NCBI RefSeq assembly: GCF_012927105.1
Contig: NZ_JABBFV010000001.1
Location: forward strand, 372,001-436,000
Reading direction: 5' to 3'
Origin: Sphingobium psychrophilum
Lineage (GTDB): Bacteria > Pseudomonadota > Alphaproteobacteria > Sphingomonadales > Sphingomonadaceae
DNA length: 64,000 nucleotides
Below are positions 45,959 through 56,011 of the stretch, piece by piece. How positions within the stretch are numbered: the stretch's first letter is position 1; each line of letters opens with the position of its first letter. The notes under the pieces are model-generated. The model was not told the DNA's origin. It ran no database searches and saw only the letters and a list, made by a program, of their open reading frames with translations. Both the position numbers and the translations under genes were made by a program.

Positions 45959-46973
45959 GGGCGATGCGGGCGCGGGCGGCTTCGGCCGCCATCTTGAGCG
46001 CAGCCATCATCGCGCCGGGATTGGCGCTGTCGGTGCCGGCTATGCCGAAGGCGGTGCCATGGTCGGGCGATGTGCGCACGATCGGCAGGCCCAGCGTGAT
46101 GTTGACGCCTTCGTCAAAATACAACGTCTTGATCGGGATCAGCGCCTGATCATGATACATGCAGAGCGCGGCGTCATAGGTTTCGCGGGCGCGCGCATGG
46201 AACATGCCGTCGGCGGCGAGCGGGCCGACAATGTCGAGGCCGTCTTCGCGCAGCAACTCGATCGCGGGACGGATTACCTCGATCTCCTCCCGGCCTAGCG
46301 CGCCATTTTCGCCGGCATGAGGGTTCAGCCCTGCCACGGCGAGGCGCGGGCGGGCGATGCCGAAATTGCGCTGCAATCCCTTCGCCGTGGTCAGCGCGCG
46401 GGCGCGGATCAGGTCGATCGTCAGCGCCGAAGCCACCTGCGCCAGCGGAATATGGATGGTGATCGGCACCACCTTCAAAGACGGACCGGCCAGCATCATC
46501 ACCGCATTATGGGGCGACACGCCGCAGCGTTCGGCGACAAATTCGGTTTGGCCTGGATGGGTGAAGCCGACGCCGTAAAGCTGTTCCTTGCCCACCGGCG
46601 CGGTCACGATCCCGGCGGCGGACCCCTGACGCGCCAGCCCGACCGCGACTTCGAGCGCCTGGAAAGCGGTGCGCGCGCCATCGATGCTGGGGCTGCCCGG
46701 CACGATATCACCCGCGTCGGCGACCTGGAGACAGGGCAGAGCGTTGCCGAACGCACCAGCCGCTTCCTCCGGCGCGCCGATGATCGCGATCGGTCCCAGC
46801 CATACCGCGCGTAGCGACGCGGCGTCGCCCACCGCGAAGAAGGGCGGCAGGCCGCGCGCTTCGCGCATCACCCAGCTTTTCGCGACGATCTCCGGCCCGA
46901 TCCCGGCGGGATCGCCGAGCGACACCGCAAAGGGTGCGAGAGGCGCGGCGTCAGTTATATTCGATGACCGCAT
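45951..46973 (-). CDS. pdxA: 4-hydroxythreonine-4-phosphate dehydrogenase PdxA
   Basis: 340 residues. It oxidises 4-phosphohydroxy-L-threonine in pyridoxal 5'-phosphate synthesis. [14 protein letters not shown] opens the protein; metal-binding histidines are in [15 protein letters not shown] and [11 protein letters not shown]. The ATG at 46973 overlaps the surA stop by 23 bp; the longer frame has no family similarity. Confidence 0.95.
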   Translation of the reverse strand: MRSSNITDAAPLAPFAVSLGDPAGIGPEIVAKSWVMREARGLPPFFAVGDAASLRAVWLGPIAIIGAPEEAAGAFGNALPCLQVADAGDIVPGSPSIDGARTAFQALEVAVGLARQGSAAGIVTAPVGKEQLYGVGFTHPGQTEFVAERCGVSPHNAVMMLAGPSLKVVPITIHIPLAQVASALTIDLIRARALTTAKGLQRNFGIARPRLAVAGLNPHAGENGALGREEIEVIRPAIELLREDGLDIVGPLAADGMFHARARETYDAALCMYHDQALIPIKTLYFDEGVNITLGLPIVRTSPDHGTAFGIAGTDSANPGAMMAALKMAAEAARARIAHG

Positions 46974-48336
46974 CACGACGAAGGTCACGCAGGTAGATGC
47001 GCGCGCGCTTGTTGACCCGTTCTTCTTCCAACTGCGCCTGAATCTGTTCGGCGTTGGGGGCGTTGGCCGACACCGGATCGTCGCGGCCGCAGACCACCAG
47101 GACGCGCACGCCATCGTCGATCGACCCGAAGGGCGGCGTCGATTCGCCCACTTGCAGGTTCATCAAAATGTCCTGCAACTGCGGCGGCAGGTCGCGCACC
47201 TTCACATTGTCATTGTCGACCACGTCGGCGCCGATCTTCGACCCGACTTCGTTGGCCTGGCCGCAACCCTTGATCTCCTTGATCGCGGCGGCGAAGCTGG
47301 CGGCTCTGGCGCTGGCCTGATCCTTGGTCGTGCCCTTGGGGAAAAGGACCGACAGCTGTTTCAGGCTGAGCAGCGAATCACGCGGATCGGCGGTCAGCAC
47401 CTTGCGCTTGTCCATCACATAGACGAGCGACACGCCACCGGCGACGTCGATCGGGCCAGCGATCTGGCCGACCTGCATCCCGGTCGCGGCCTGCGCCAGT
47501 TCGGGTGGCAACTGCGCGGGACGGACCCAGCCCAGGTCGCCGCCGACCGCGGCGGTCGACGCTTCGGAAAACTGCCGGGCATAAGCGGGGAAGCTGCCAC
47601 CCTTTTGAATCTGTTCGATGATGTTGCGGGCATTGGCGACGATCTGGTCGTGATTTTCAGGCGTCGCCGACAGATAGATTTCACCGATGCGATATTCGTC
47701 CGCGCCCTTGGCGGCATTGAGGCGATCGACCACCGACTTCACTTCGTCTTCCGACACGTTGACGAACGGCTGGATATTGCGCCGTTGCAGGCGGCTCCAT
47801 GCCAGCTCGCCCTCGATCTGGCGCTTGATGCTGGCGGCGGCGCTACCCTTTTCGCGCAGATAGCCGTCGAACTGGGTCGGCGACTGGCGGAAATTGGCGG
47901 CCACGCGCTCATAGCTTTGCTGCACTTCGGCCGGATCGACCTTGATGTCGTTGGCGGCGGCTTCCTGAATCTGGAGCGTTTCGTCGATCAGGTTGCGAAG
48001 AACCTGCACGCGCAGCCGCTCCTTTTCCGCTTCCTCCACCTTGCCGCCATTGGCGGTGATGATGAGCGCCAGGCGTTGGTCGATGTCCGTCCCGGTGATG
48101 ATCCGGCCGTTGACGATGGCCGTCGCCTTGCGAACATTGGGGTCGCTCTTGCCAAAAACGGTGACGTCCTTGGGCAGGTTGAGTTGCTGCGCGCCGACGC
48201 CGCCATCGTCATCGACCGTCTGGGCGAGAAGCGGCTGGACGCCGACACTGAGCAGCGCCGAGGACAGGAGCAAGGTGCGAAGGCCCGAGCGGACGCCATG
48301 AAACAGGCTGGTGGGCGAGGAAGCGACAGGCAGCAT
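46951..48336 (-). CDS. surA: Periplasmic chaperone/peptidyl-prolyl isomerase SurA
   Basis: 461 residues. A signal peptide (LLLSSALLSVGVQPLLAQ), then the N-terminal chaperone domain (about 55-215; IVNGRIITGTDIDQRLAL), a first parvulin domain (about 220-310; IGEIYLSATPENHDQI and GGDLGWVRPAQLP) and a second, weaker one (about 330-425). It escorts outer-membrane proteins, including LptD, encoded just upstream. Start: the ATG at 48336; another in-frame ATG at 48432 would overlap the lptD stop and lacks a signal-like lead. Confidence 0.92.
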   Translation of the reverse strand: MLPVASSPTSLFHGVRSGLRTLLLSSALLSVGVQPLLAQTVDDDGGVGAQQLNLPKDVTVFGKSDPNVRKATAIVNGRIITGTDIDQRLALIITANGGKVEEAEKERLRVQVLRNLIDETLQIQEAAANDIKVDPAEVQQSYERVAANFRQSPTQFDGYLREKGSAAASIKRQIEGELAWSRLQRRNIQPFVNVSEDEVKSVVDRLNAAKGADEYRIGEIYLSATPENHDQIVANARNIIEQIQKGGSFPAYARQFSEASTAAVGGDLGWVRPAQLPPELAQAATGMQVGQIAGPIDVAGGVSLVYVMDKRKVLTADPRDSLLSLKQLSVLFPKGTTKDQASARAASFAAAIKEIKGCGQANEVGSKIGADVVDNDNVKVRDLPPQLQDILMNLQVGESTPPFGSIDDGVRVLVVCGRDDPVSANAPNAEQIQAQLEEERVNKRARIYLRDLRRDAVIEYN

Positions 48337-48421
48337 CTTCGGCAAAAATCTCCAATACGAACCGGCGCGTGATGCGCTGGTCCGCCTTAACCAGTCCTGA
48401 CGGTAGGCGGGAGCCCGTTCC

Positions 48422-50704
48422 TTATATGCCAATATTGCGGAAAGCTAGCCGTAGCTGGAAGCCATTGCCCTTTCGCGCGTCGCCATTGGCCTGATAGTCG
48501 CGGCGCCAGGTGAGGCCGAGGGTGAGGCAGTCATCCTCATAAGCGACGCCGAGGCGGTGACGAACAGGTTCGTAGCCATCCGACGTACTGTTGGGCGCTT
48601 CCTTCGCATCGGTCAGGTCGACCACGGTGGAACCGAACACCGACCAGAAGCGCGCGAACTGGATACGGCCGCCCAGGCGCAGTTCCTCGCGATCCTGAAA
48701 ATCCTCCAGCCCCGACGCGACATCGCGGTTGAGCCGCAGATAGCCGACCATGGCGTAGGTTTTCTTCGTGCCGACGGTCGCGTCGATTTCATTGCGGCGA
48801 ACCGACAGATTGTCCTTGTCCACGCGATAGCGGTGGGTGAGGGCGAGGAAATCCTTGTAGCGGACGGTGGTGCGGCCGACGATGTCGGACGTGCGGTCGG
48901 ACAGGCCGGTGCCGTCCGGCAGGATGGCGGGACGATTGTCGATCCGGTAGCTCTGGCCGACATTGGCTTCGAGCAAGAAGTTGGGCAGCGCCAGGCTATA
49001 TTCCAGGCCATAGGTGATGCGGGTCGAATCCTCGAACCGGTCATAGCCCGCGAAGCGATTGAGCGCGAAGAGGTTGCTGTCCTCCAGGTCGACGGCGCGG
49101 GCATCCTCATTGGGTAGCGACAGGTTGGCCAGATGCGGCGCGGCGACGATCTGCACGCGCGGGGCGATACGCTGCACGCCGCCAAAGGCTTCGCCGACGA
49201 AGGGCCAGCGCATGTCGACCGCGGCGGCGGCGATGCCGCGCGCCTGCCACCCCGGATCGCCGGCATAGCTGACGACGGAGGTCAAGGCGTTGTCGCTGCT
49301 GTGATAGACGTCGCCGCGCAGATAGCCGGTGAAGGTGACTTCCTGCCCCAGGCCGGTCAGCGTGCGCAGATTCCATTCGGCCGCGGCAAAGGCGCGCTGC
49401 GTATCCTGACCGCTGGTGCGGGTGATGGCCAGCGTGTTCGCCTGCAACTGGAGCACGCCGCCCAGCAGCGGGTCTTTCAGCCGCAGCCGATAGTCGATGA
49501 CCGGCAGCGCGATCGGGGTCTGCCCCTGCGAATCGCCCTGGCGCAGGGTTTGCACCGCCCAGCCGCGAATCGAGAAATAGCTGTCATCGCCGATCCGCTG
49601 CGCGCCGAGCGTCGAGCGCAGCCGATCGTCGCGGCTGATGTCGTAGCGGCGCAGGAAGGTGCGGTCGGTGGCGAAGCGGAGCGAACCGTCGAGGCTCCAT
49701 TCGGGCGACAACTGCATCTTGCCGCTGGCGTCGAGATAGCCGCGAATATCCTTTTCGGATTCCGCCGGGGTCGTCCCTACGCTGCTGTCGCTGGTCGCGA
49801 CGCGGCTGCCATGGGTGATGAAACCGGTGACCTGATAGGCACCGCGATCGTAGAGATGGCGGTAATTGGCCTCCAGCATCGGCAGCGTGTCGGTATAGAC
49901 ATGCGGGGTGACGGTGAGGTCGCGATTGGGGGCCAGCTTGAAATAATAGGGCAGCGCGATTTCGAAGCCGTTATTGCGGTCGTAGCGCAGGTTGGGCACC
50001 ATCAGGCCGCTGCTACCGCCATCGCCGACCGGGTGCGACAGGCCGGGCAAGGGGATCAGCGGCAGGCCGAACAGTTCGATATTGGCGTTCTTGTACGTCA
50101 CGCGCTGCCGCACCGGGTCGTAGATCACGCGGATGGCGTTGATCTGCCAGGTGGGTTCCTTGGGACAGCCATGGCTGTCCTCCACCGCGCAGCCGGTATA
50201 GGTGGCGCGATTGAGCGTATAGATGCCGTCGGCCCGCGTGCCCTTGACCGACGCCAGGCGGCCGCCCGACTGGAGCACGAGCAGCATATTGTCGACCGCG
50301 CCGTCTTTCAGCGTATCGGTGACGTCGATGCGGTCGCCATAGGCGATATTGCCTTCGGGATCGACGATCGAGACATTGCCGATCGCCTCCACCTTGCCGC
50401 TGGTGCGGTTCCACACGATCCTGTCGGCGCGCAGCCGGTTGCCGTCGCGCAGCAATTGCACATTGCCGTCGGCGGTCACGACTTCGCTGTTGCTGTCATA
50501 TTGCAGCGCATCGGCGGCGAAGCCGATCTGGTCTTGATTGTCCGGCATGGGCGCGTCGGGCGCGCTGATCGGAGCGACTGGCTCGTTCAGCTGCTGCGCC
50601 AGCGCCGCAGGGGCCAGCAGGAAGACGGGTAGCGTCGCGCCGGCCATCAGGGCATGGCGGACGGAGAAGGGGAACGGAACGGTTTGCAAGCGGTGGGGCC
50701 TCAT
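48422..50704 (-). CDS. lptD: LPS-assembly protein LptD
   Basis: 760 residues. A signal peptide (LPVFLLAPAALAQ) is followed by an OstA/LptA-like domain (about 60-190; YDSNSEVVTADGNVQLLRDG) and a large outer-membrane beta-barrel. Cysteines in CAVEDSHGC and in EDDCLTLGL are placed to allow the disulfides known in LptD. The protein ends LAFRNIGI, with aromatic-poor last residues. It inserts LPS in the outer leaflet with LptE (not in the window). The ATG at 50704 precedes the signal; the frame upstream of it is not supported. Confidence 0.93.
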   Translation of the reverse strand: MRPHRLQTVPFPFSVRHALMAGATLPVFLLAPAALAQQLNEPVAPISAPDAPMPDNQDQIGFAADALQYDSNSEVVTADGNVQLLRDGNRLRADRIVWNRTSGKVEAIGNVSIVDPEGNIAYGDRIDVTDTLKDGAVDNMLLVLQSGGRLASVKGTRADGIYTLNRATYTGCAVEDSHGCPKEPTWQINAIRVIYDPVRQRVTYKNANIELFGLPLIPLPGLSHPVGDGGSSGLMVPNLRYDRNNGFEIALPYYFKLAPNRDLTVTPHVYTDTLPMLEANYRHLYDRGAYQVTGFITHGSRVATSDSSVGTTPAESEKDIRGYLDASGKMQLSPEWSLDGSLRFATDRTFLRRYDISRDDRLRSTLGAQRIGDDSYFSIRGWAVQTLRQGDSQGQTPIALPVIDYRLRLKDPLLGGVLQLQANTLAITRTSGQDTQRAFAAAEWNLRTLTGLGQEVTFTGYLRGDVYHSSDNALTSVVSYAGDPGWQARGIAAAAVDMRWPFVGEAFGGVQRIAPRVQIVAAPHLANLSLPNEDARAVDLEDSNLFALNRFAGYDRFEDSTRITYGLEYSLALPNFLLEANVGQSYRIDNRPAILPDGTGLSDRTSDIVGRTTVRYKDFLALTHRYRVDKDNLSVRRNEIDATVGTKKTYAMVGYLRLNRDVASGLEDFQDREELRLGGRIQFARFWSVFGSTVVDLTDAKEAPNSTSDGYEPVRHRLGVAYEDDCLTLGLTWRRDYQANGDARKGNGFQLRLAFRNIGI

Positions 50705-50880
50705 CAACGGGGCGCATATTGCCGTCCCGCCTATCGCACTGATTGCCCGTCCGCAATCGCTCGTCGCGCATCTTTGGCCGGAAATCGGTCGAACGGCTTT
50801 GCCAGACGGGGAAAGCCGCACTATCTGACGGATAAGAGCGCGGCTTTGCCCGCCGAAGAGACAAGAGGACAAGAACCCCG

Positions 50881-52326
50881 ATGGATATCCAGTTCAGCCC
50901 GACCCGCCCCGATGCCGACACGCTGGTCTTTGCCGTGCCCAAGGGCGGGTTCGACACGCTGCCCCTGTCGGCGGCTCCGACTTTGGCGGCGGGCGCGGCC
51001 GCGTCACGCTTCACCGGCGAGGCGGGGACGAGCTTCGAAAGTTTCGTGGATGAAGCTGGCAAGACGCTGCGCGTGCTGTTGCTGGGCATCGGCGCCGGTA
51101 GCGAACTGGACGTGGAGAAAGCGGGCGCGGCGCTGACCGCAAAGCTGGCTACCAGCGGCGCGATCCATGCCGCGGTCGAATTTTTCGGCGGCGCGAGCGG
51201 CGAGCAGGCGGCGCATCTGGCGTTTGGCGCATTGCTGCGCGGCTGGCGGATCGACACCTATCGAACGCGCCAGCCTGAAAAGGCGAAGCCGACGCTGAAG
51301 ACGATCACGCTGGTTGCTGCCGGCGCGGATGCGGCATGGGCAAGGCTGGCTGCGGTTGCCGCCGGCATCGCCTTTACCCGTGAACTGGTGTCGGAGCCGG
51401 CCAATATTCTTTATCCCGAAAGCTTCGTCGAGCGCTGCCAGCATCTCGCCGAACTGGGCGTGAAGATCACCGTGCTGGACAAGGCAGCGATGGAAGAACT
51501 AGGCATGGGCGCGCTGCTGGGCGTGGCGCAGGGTTCGGTGCGTGAGGCGCGGCTGTTGGCGCTGGAATGGGACGGCACCAATGGGGCGGTGGAAAAGCCG
51601 GTCGTGTTCGTCGGCAAGGGCGTGACCTTCGACACTGGCGGCATCTCCATCAAGCCAGCGGCCGGCATGGAAGACATGAAGTGGGACATGGGCGGCGCGG
51701 GCGCGGTTGCGGGCGCGATCAAGGCGCTGGCCGGGCGCAAGGCGAAGGCGCGGGTCGTGGGTATCTGCGGCCTAGTTGAAAATATGCCCGACGCCAACGC
51801 CCAACGCCCCGGCGACATCGTGACGTCGATGTCGGGGCAGACGATCGAAGTGTTGAACACTGACGCCGAGGGGCGGCTGGTGCTGTGCGACGCGATCACC
51901 TGGGCGCAGAAGACCTATGCGCCTGAGGTCATGATCGACCTTGCTACGCTGACCGGCGCGATGATCGTTGCGCTAGGCGATCAATATGGCGGCCTGTTCG
52001 CCAATGACGACGGCCTGGCGGAAGACCTGACCGCGGCGGGCAAGGCGAGCGGCGACCAGCTGTGGCGCTTCCCGCTGGGAGACGCCTATAACAAGATGAT
52101 CGACAGCCCGATCGCCGACATGAAGAATATCGGCGGGCGTTATGCCGGTTCGATCACCGCCGCGCAGTTCATCAAGCGGTTCGTGGACGAGGGCGTGAAG
52201 TGGGCGCATCTCGACATCGCCGGGATGGTGTGGTCGGACAAGCCGGGCGCGACCTGGGACAAGGGTGCCACCGGCTATGGCGTGCGCCTGATCGACCGGC
52301 TGGTCGCGGACAAGTTCGAGCATTGA
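50881..52326 (+). CDS. pepA: Leucyl aminopeptidase
   Basis: 481 residues, M17 family. It removes N-terminal residues from peptides using two metals. Metal and catalytic segments are VGKGVTFDTGGISIKP, DMKWDMGGAGAV and the signature NTDAEGRLVL. The N-terminal macro-like domain spans about 1-150. It is divergent from lptD (176-bp gap) and followed by holC. Confidence 0.95.
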   Translation: MDIQFSPTRPDADTLVFAVPKGGFDTLPLSAAPTLAAGAAASRFTGEAGTSFESFVDEAGKTLRVLLLGIGAGSELDVEKAGAALTAKLATSGAIHAAVEFFGGASGEQAAHLAFGALLRGWRIDTYRTRQPEKAKPTLKTITLVAAGADAAWARLAAVAAGIAFTRELVSEPANILYPESFVERCQHLAELGVKITVLDKAAMEELGMGALLGVAQGSVREARLLALEWDGTNGAVEKPVVFVGKGVTFDTGGISIKPAAGMEDMKWDMGGAGAVAGAIKALAGRKAKARVVGICGLVENMPDANAQRPGDIVTSMSGQTIEVLNTDAEGRLVLCDAITWAQKTYAPEVMIDLATLTGAMIVALGDQYGGLFANDDGLAEDLTAAGKASGDQLWRFPLGDAYNKMIDSPIADMKNIGGRYAGSITAAQFIKRFVDEGVKWAHLDIAGMVWSDKPGATWDKGATGYGVRLIDRLVADKFEH

Positions 52327-52335
52327 GCGTAGGGT

Positions 52336-52355
52336 GTTCCCGCGCAGGCGGGAAC
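52336..52355. repeat. Short palindrome between pepA and holC
   Basis: GTTCCCGC (52336-52343) and GCGGGAAC (52348-52355) pair with a 4-nt loop. It resembles short sphingomonad intergenic palindromes and may slow or end transcription after pepA. Confidence 0.55.
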
Positions 52356-52387
52356 ATGCCCCACCCCCTATAACCAAGGCTTCGCCC

Positions 52388-52825
52388 ATGCAGGTCGATT
52401 TCTATCAGCTTAGCCGCGATCCGGTGGACCAGGTGCTGCCCGCGATCGCGGCGCGCATCCTGGGCCTGGGCGCGCGGCTGCTGGTGGTGGCGCAGGAGCC
52501 GGATCGGCTGGAGCGGATTTCGGCGGGGTTGTGGGCCGGGCCGCCCGAAAGTTTCCTGGCGCATGGCTGGGCGGGCGAGGGCGGCGAGGCGGCGCAGCCG
52601 ATCCTGCTGAGCGAAGCGTGCGAGGCGCTGAACGGCGCGGCGCACATCGCGCTGGCGGACTGTATCTGGCGCGACGAAGCGCTGGAGTTCGAGCGGGCTT
52701 TCTACTTCTTCGACGATGATACGGTGGACGGCGCGCGGGCCAGTTGGCGGATATTGTCGAAGCGCGAGGAAACGGTTTCGCGCTATTTCAAGCAGGACGG
52801 CCGCAAATGGGTGCAAATGGCCTAA
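52388..52825 (+). CDS. holC: DNA polymerase III chi subunit
   Basis: 145 residues. The start MQVDFYQLSRDPVDQVLP is typical of alphaproteobacterial HolC, and RLLVVAQEPDRLERISAGLW and FFDDDTVDGARASWR follow the family pattern. It links the clamp loader to SSB. pepA-holC order is widely conserved. Confidence 0.9.
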   Translation: MQVDFYQLSRDPVDQVLPAIAARILGLGARLLVVAQEPDRLERISAGLWAGPPESFLAHGWAGEGGEAAQPILLSEACEALNGAAHIALADCIWRDEALEFERAFYFFDDDTVDGARASWRILSKREETVSRYFKQDGRKWVQMA

Positions 52826-52915
52826 TTGGCGGTCAGGGTTAAGCCCCTTGCAGCCTGGCCCGGCCGCGTCTAAAGGCGCGCCCAGCATTTCCACCAATTC
52901 GGAGTACCGAGGGCC

Positions 52916-53338
52916 ATGGCCGTCACGCGCACCTTTTCGATCATCAAGCCCGACGCGACCCGTCGCAACCTGACCGGCGCGGTTGCCAAGATGCTGGAGG
53001 AAGCAGGGCTTCGCATCGTCGCGTCCAAGCGCATCCGCATGAGCCGCGAGCAGGCCGAAGGCTTTTATGGCGTTCACAAGGAACGGCCTTTCTTCGCCGA
53101 CTTGGTCGCCTTCATGATTTCCGGTCCGGTCGTCGTCCAGGTGCTGGAAGGCGAAAACGCCGTGCAGCGCAACCGCGACATCATGGGCGCCACCAACCCC
53201 GCCAATGCCGACGCCGGCACGATCCGCAAGGAACTGGCCGAATCAATCGAAGCCAATTCGGTCCATGGTTCGGACAGCGAAGAAAATGCCGCGATCGAGA
53301 TCGCCTATTTCTTCAAGCCGGAAGAAATCGTCGGCTAA
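52916..53338 (+). CDS. ndk: Nucleoside diphosphate kinase
   Basis: 140 residues. It transfers the gamma phosphate between nucleotides through a phosphohistidine. [18 protein letters not shown] is the start, and the signature NSVHGSDS places the active His at 117, as expected. It ends in a shared terminator at 53360. Confidence 0.96.
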   Translation: MAVTRTFSIIKPDATRRNLTGAVAKMLEEAGLRIVASKRIRMSREQAEGFYGVHKERPFFADLVAFMISGPVVVQVLEGENAVQRNRDIMGATNPANADAGTIRKELAESIEANSVHGSDSEENAAIEIAYFFKPEEIVG

Positions 53339-53359
53339 AGCCACGATCCTTCCGAGCCG

Positions 53360-53397
53360 AAAAAGCCCGGTCCTCACACATGAGGGCGGGGCTTTTT
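53360..53397. terminator. Bidirectional terminator between ndk and the TSUP gene
   Basis: AAAAAGCCC (53360-53368) and GGGCTTTTT (53389-53397) are perfect inverted 9-bp arms with T-runs on both strands. They lie between convergent stops at 53338 and 53402. Confidence 0.85.
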
Positions 53398-53401
53398 CAT
53401 G

Positions 53402-54247
53402 TCAGTGCGCTTTCGCCATCACCGGCGCTTCGACCTTCACCGGGGCGGGCGTGCGCGCCTTGACGAAGAGTTGCCAGGAAGAGATGGCCAGCACCGCGGC
53501 GAGCAGGGGTTGCAGCACCTTGTCGGGGGCGTGGGACGACAGATAGCTGCCGACGATCACGCCGGGTATCGACCCGATCAGCAGGTTCATCAGCAGCACG
53601 AAGTTGACGTCGCCCATCAGCCAGTGGCCGGTCCCGGCGATCAGCGCCAGCGGCACGGCATGGGCGATGTCGGACCCCACGATGCGCGCCATGGGCAGGC
53701 GTGGATAAAGGAACAGCAACACCGTCACCCCGATCGCGCCCGCGCCGACCGAGGAGAGTGAAACGGCCGCGCCGATCAACGCGCCGAGCGCGGTGGTGCC
53801 GTAGAAGGTGGTGCCCGCCGAGTGGGTCGATCCCAGGTCGCCGCGATGACGGAACAGCCATTTGCGGCCGATCACCGCGACCGACGTCAGCGCCAGCAGC
53901 GAGGCGAGCGCAATCAGAATGATATTTTCGGTCGATTGGCCGACATCGCCGATCCAGCCGAGCGCCAGCAGCGTGACGAGCGCGGCCGGCACGCTGCCCG
54001 CGGCCATGCGCCGCACGATCGGCCATTCGATCGTGTCGCGCTTCCCATGGACGGCCGATCCGACGATCTTTGTGAGGGCGGCGAACAGCAGGTCGGTGCC
54101 CACGGCGGTCTTGGCGCTGACGCCGAACATCAGCACCAGCAGGGGCGTCATCAGCGAGCCGCCGCCCACGCCGGTCACGCCCACCAGCACGCCGACCAGC
54201 AGGCCGGCAATGGCATGGAAGATGTCGATCGATCCCATCAGGCTCAT
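53402..54247 (-). CDS. TauE/SafE (TSUP) family permease
   Basis: 281 residues, about eight membrane helices. VGVTGVGGGSLMTPLLVLM and the second-half repeat ALGALIGAAVSLSSVGAGAIGV give the duplicated GxGGG-type motif of TSUP exporters of sulfite or organosulfonates. Substrate unknown. The ATG at 54247 begins with a short lead before helix 1. Confidence 0.9.
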   Translation of the reverse strand: MSLMGSIDIFHAIAGLLVGVLVGVTGVGGGSLMTPLLVLMFGVSAKTAVGTDLLFAALTKIVGSAVHGKRDTIEWPIVRRMAAGSVPAALVTLLALGWIGDVGQSTENIILIALASLLALTSVAVIGRKWLFRHRGDLGSTHSAGTTFYGTTALGALIGAAVSLSSVGAGAIGVTVLLFLYPRLPMARIVGSDIAHAVPLALIAGTGHWLMGDVNFVLLMNLLIGSIPGVIVGSYLSSHAPDKVLQPLLAAVLAISSWQLFVKARTPAPVKVEAPVMAKAH

Positions 54248-54360
54248 GGCGCCCGCTTGTCCTTATTATGGTATGCAACAACCCTGCGCGGGCCTTGCAC
54301 CCGTTTCATGGCCGCAAGACAAGTGGTTTTGCGGTTTCAGGCGACGAAGCAGGACTTGGG

Positions 54361-55005
54361 CTATTTGCCGCTAAGGTGCGCCCAGCGAGCGTCGACCCTG
54401 GCCTGGGCGCTGTCGGGCTTGAGGGTTTCGACCCGTGACAGGCCGCGCAGCGCCAGGCTGTGCCCGGCGATCCAGCGGCCCGCTATGCCATAGCCGATGT
54501 CGTAGAGCGCGACATTCTCATGCGTGTCGCCGCCCACGACGAAGCGGGTGGTGATGGCGACGGGCAGCCGTTCGTCCCCGACGCTGTCGTCGGGCAGCTT
54601 CGCCTTGGCCCGCGCCGTCTTGAGCGCGTCGCCGAACCAGTCCGCCTCGATCCGCGGATCGCCGGTGGTGTCTACCGGCCCGATGCCGAGCGCGCGGGGA
54701 AAGAGGATGGTCTGGCTCTGGATGACCTGATCGGGGTCGGTGGTCTTGAGCACGATCCGGTCGTCCTTCACCGAAACGGCGTTCAGTACCAGTATGGCGG
54801 CGCGGCCGGACGCCTTGCGGCTTTCCGCCGCCTTTTCGGCGCGCTCGTCCTTCTTGTCCGCCCAGTTGAGATAGAGGGTGAGGGCGGAGATGCCGACCGC
54901 CAGCACGGCGAGTATCTCGCCCAGCGTGATCCAGCGGCGGCGAATCGCGGCGGCTTCGGCGGCGCGCGCTTCCTTGGGCGTGTCGGTTTCCGGCGTTTCG
55001 CTCAT
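54361..55005 (-). CDS. Membrane-anchored hypothetical protein
   Basis: 214 residues. A charged N terminus (PKEARAAEAAAIRRRW) precedes one membrane helix (about 28-48; LGEILAVLAVGISALTLYL). A domain of about 160 residues follows with alternating beta pattern (ILVLNAVSVKDDRIVLKT) and no recognised family. Probably periplasmic-facing. The ATG at 55005 is 5 bp after the stop of the GST gene, so the two genes are likely cotranscribed. Confidence 0.72.
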   Translation of the reverse strand: MSETPETDTPKEARAAEAAAIRRRWITLGEILAVLAVGISALTLYLNWADKKDERAEKAAESRKASGRAAILVLNAVSVKDDRIVLKTTDPDQVIQSQTILFPRALGIGPVDTTGDPRIEADWFGDALKTARAKAKLPDDSVGDERLPVAITTRFVVGGDTHENVALYDIGYGIAGRWIAGHSLALRGLSRVETLKPDSAQARVDARWAHLSGK

Positions 55006-55010
55006 GATCG

Positions 55011-55685
55011 TCAGACCGTCTGCGGCGGAACTTCGAACCGGTCGATCACCCAGTCTTCCGCCTGGGCGCCACCGATCCACTCCTGCATCCAGGGATGGGC
55101 GATGACGGCGTGCATATAGGCCTGCGCGAAACGGGCGACGGGCAGTTGATAGGTGATGAAGCGGGTGACGACGGGCGCGAACATCAGGTCCACCGCGCCA
55201 AACTCCCCGAACAGGAAATCGCCGTCACCGCCATAGCGGGCGCGGGCCTGTGCCCACAGCTGCATGATACGGGCGATGTCGTGCGCGACAGGGTCGGACG
55301 GGGGCACGGCGGGATAGATCTGCCGGATGTTCATGCTGTGCTCGCGGCGCAGCGCAGCAAAGCTGCTGTGCATTTCGGCCGCCATCGACCGGGCCATGGC
55401 GCGTGCGGCGGGATCGGTCGGCCAGAACAGGTCGCCATCCGTCTTTTCATTGAGATATTCGACGATGGCCAGGCTGTCCCACACTACGACGTCGTCGCCA
55501 TCCCACAGGATCGGCACCTTGCCGGAGGAGGGCGCGAACTCGTCGCCCTCGCGCCGTTTCTCCCAAGCTTCGTCATAGAGGGGGACGACCACCTCCTCGA
55601 ACGGGAGGGCGGACAATTTGCACGCCAGCCAGCCGCGCAGGGACCAGCTCGAATAGGCTTTGTTGCCAATGAACAGCTTCATCAT
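55011..55685 (-). CDS. Glutathione S-transferase family protein
   Basis: 224 residues. The thioredoxin-like N-terminal domain has KAYSSWSLRGWLACKL, PILWDGDDVVVWDSLAIVEYL (glutathione-binding SNAIL/DS-type segment) and an all-helical C-terminal domain. Substrate unknown. Two adjacent ATGs (55685 and 55682) follow AGAGGG. Confidence 0.9.
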   Translation of the reverse strand: MMKLFIGNKAYSSWSLRGWLACKLSALPFEEVVVPLYDEAWEKRREGDEFAPSSGKVPILWDGDDVVVWDSLAIVEYLNEKTDGDLFWPTDPAARAMARSMAAEMHSSFAALRREHSMNIRQIYPAVPPSDPVAHDIARIMQLWAQARARYGGDGDFLFGEFGAVDLMFAPVVTRFITYQLPVARFAQAYMHAVIAHPWMQEWIGGAQAEDWVIDRFEVPPQTV

Positions 55686-55733
55686 GCCGCCCTCTTAGAC
55701 GGGAGCGGCGGAACAAGTCGAGAAGGAAGAAGA

Positions 55734-55807
55734 TGGAGGCCCGAGCCGGAATCGAACCGGCGTGCAAGGATTTGCAGTCCTCTGCGTAACCACTCCGCCA
55801 TCGGGCC
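55734..55807 (-). tRNA. tRNA-Cys (anticodon GCA)
   Basis: Folds as a normal cloverleaf on the minus strand: acceptor GGCCCGA with TCGGGCC, discriminator T, and encoded CCA (55734-55736). The anticodon arm has GGACTGCAAATCC with GCA; the T-arm has GGTTCGATTCC. 74 nt with CCA. Confidence 0.95.
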
Positions 55808-56011
55808 TCGACAAGTGGGTGGCCGCAAATGTGCGGCTTTGGATGCAAAGTCAAGCGGGGGATGGGGCGGCGGCGTCAAGATTCTTATCGACCCTCACGC
55901 AAAGCCGCTTGGCGCGGGGCGCGCGCTGATTTAGAGGATCCGATGATCCCCTTACTGTATTGCATTGCCAATACAGTTGTGCCAAGCCCCCCGGACAAGC
56001 GAGGAACTATC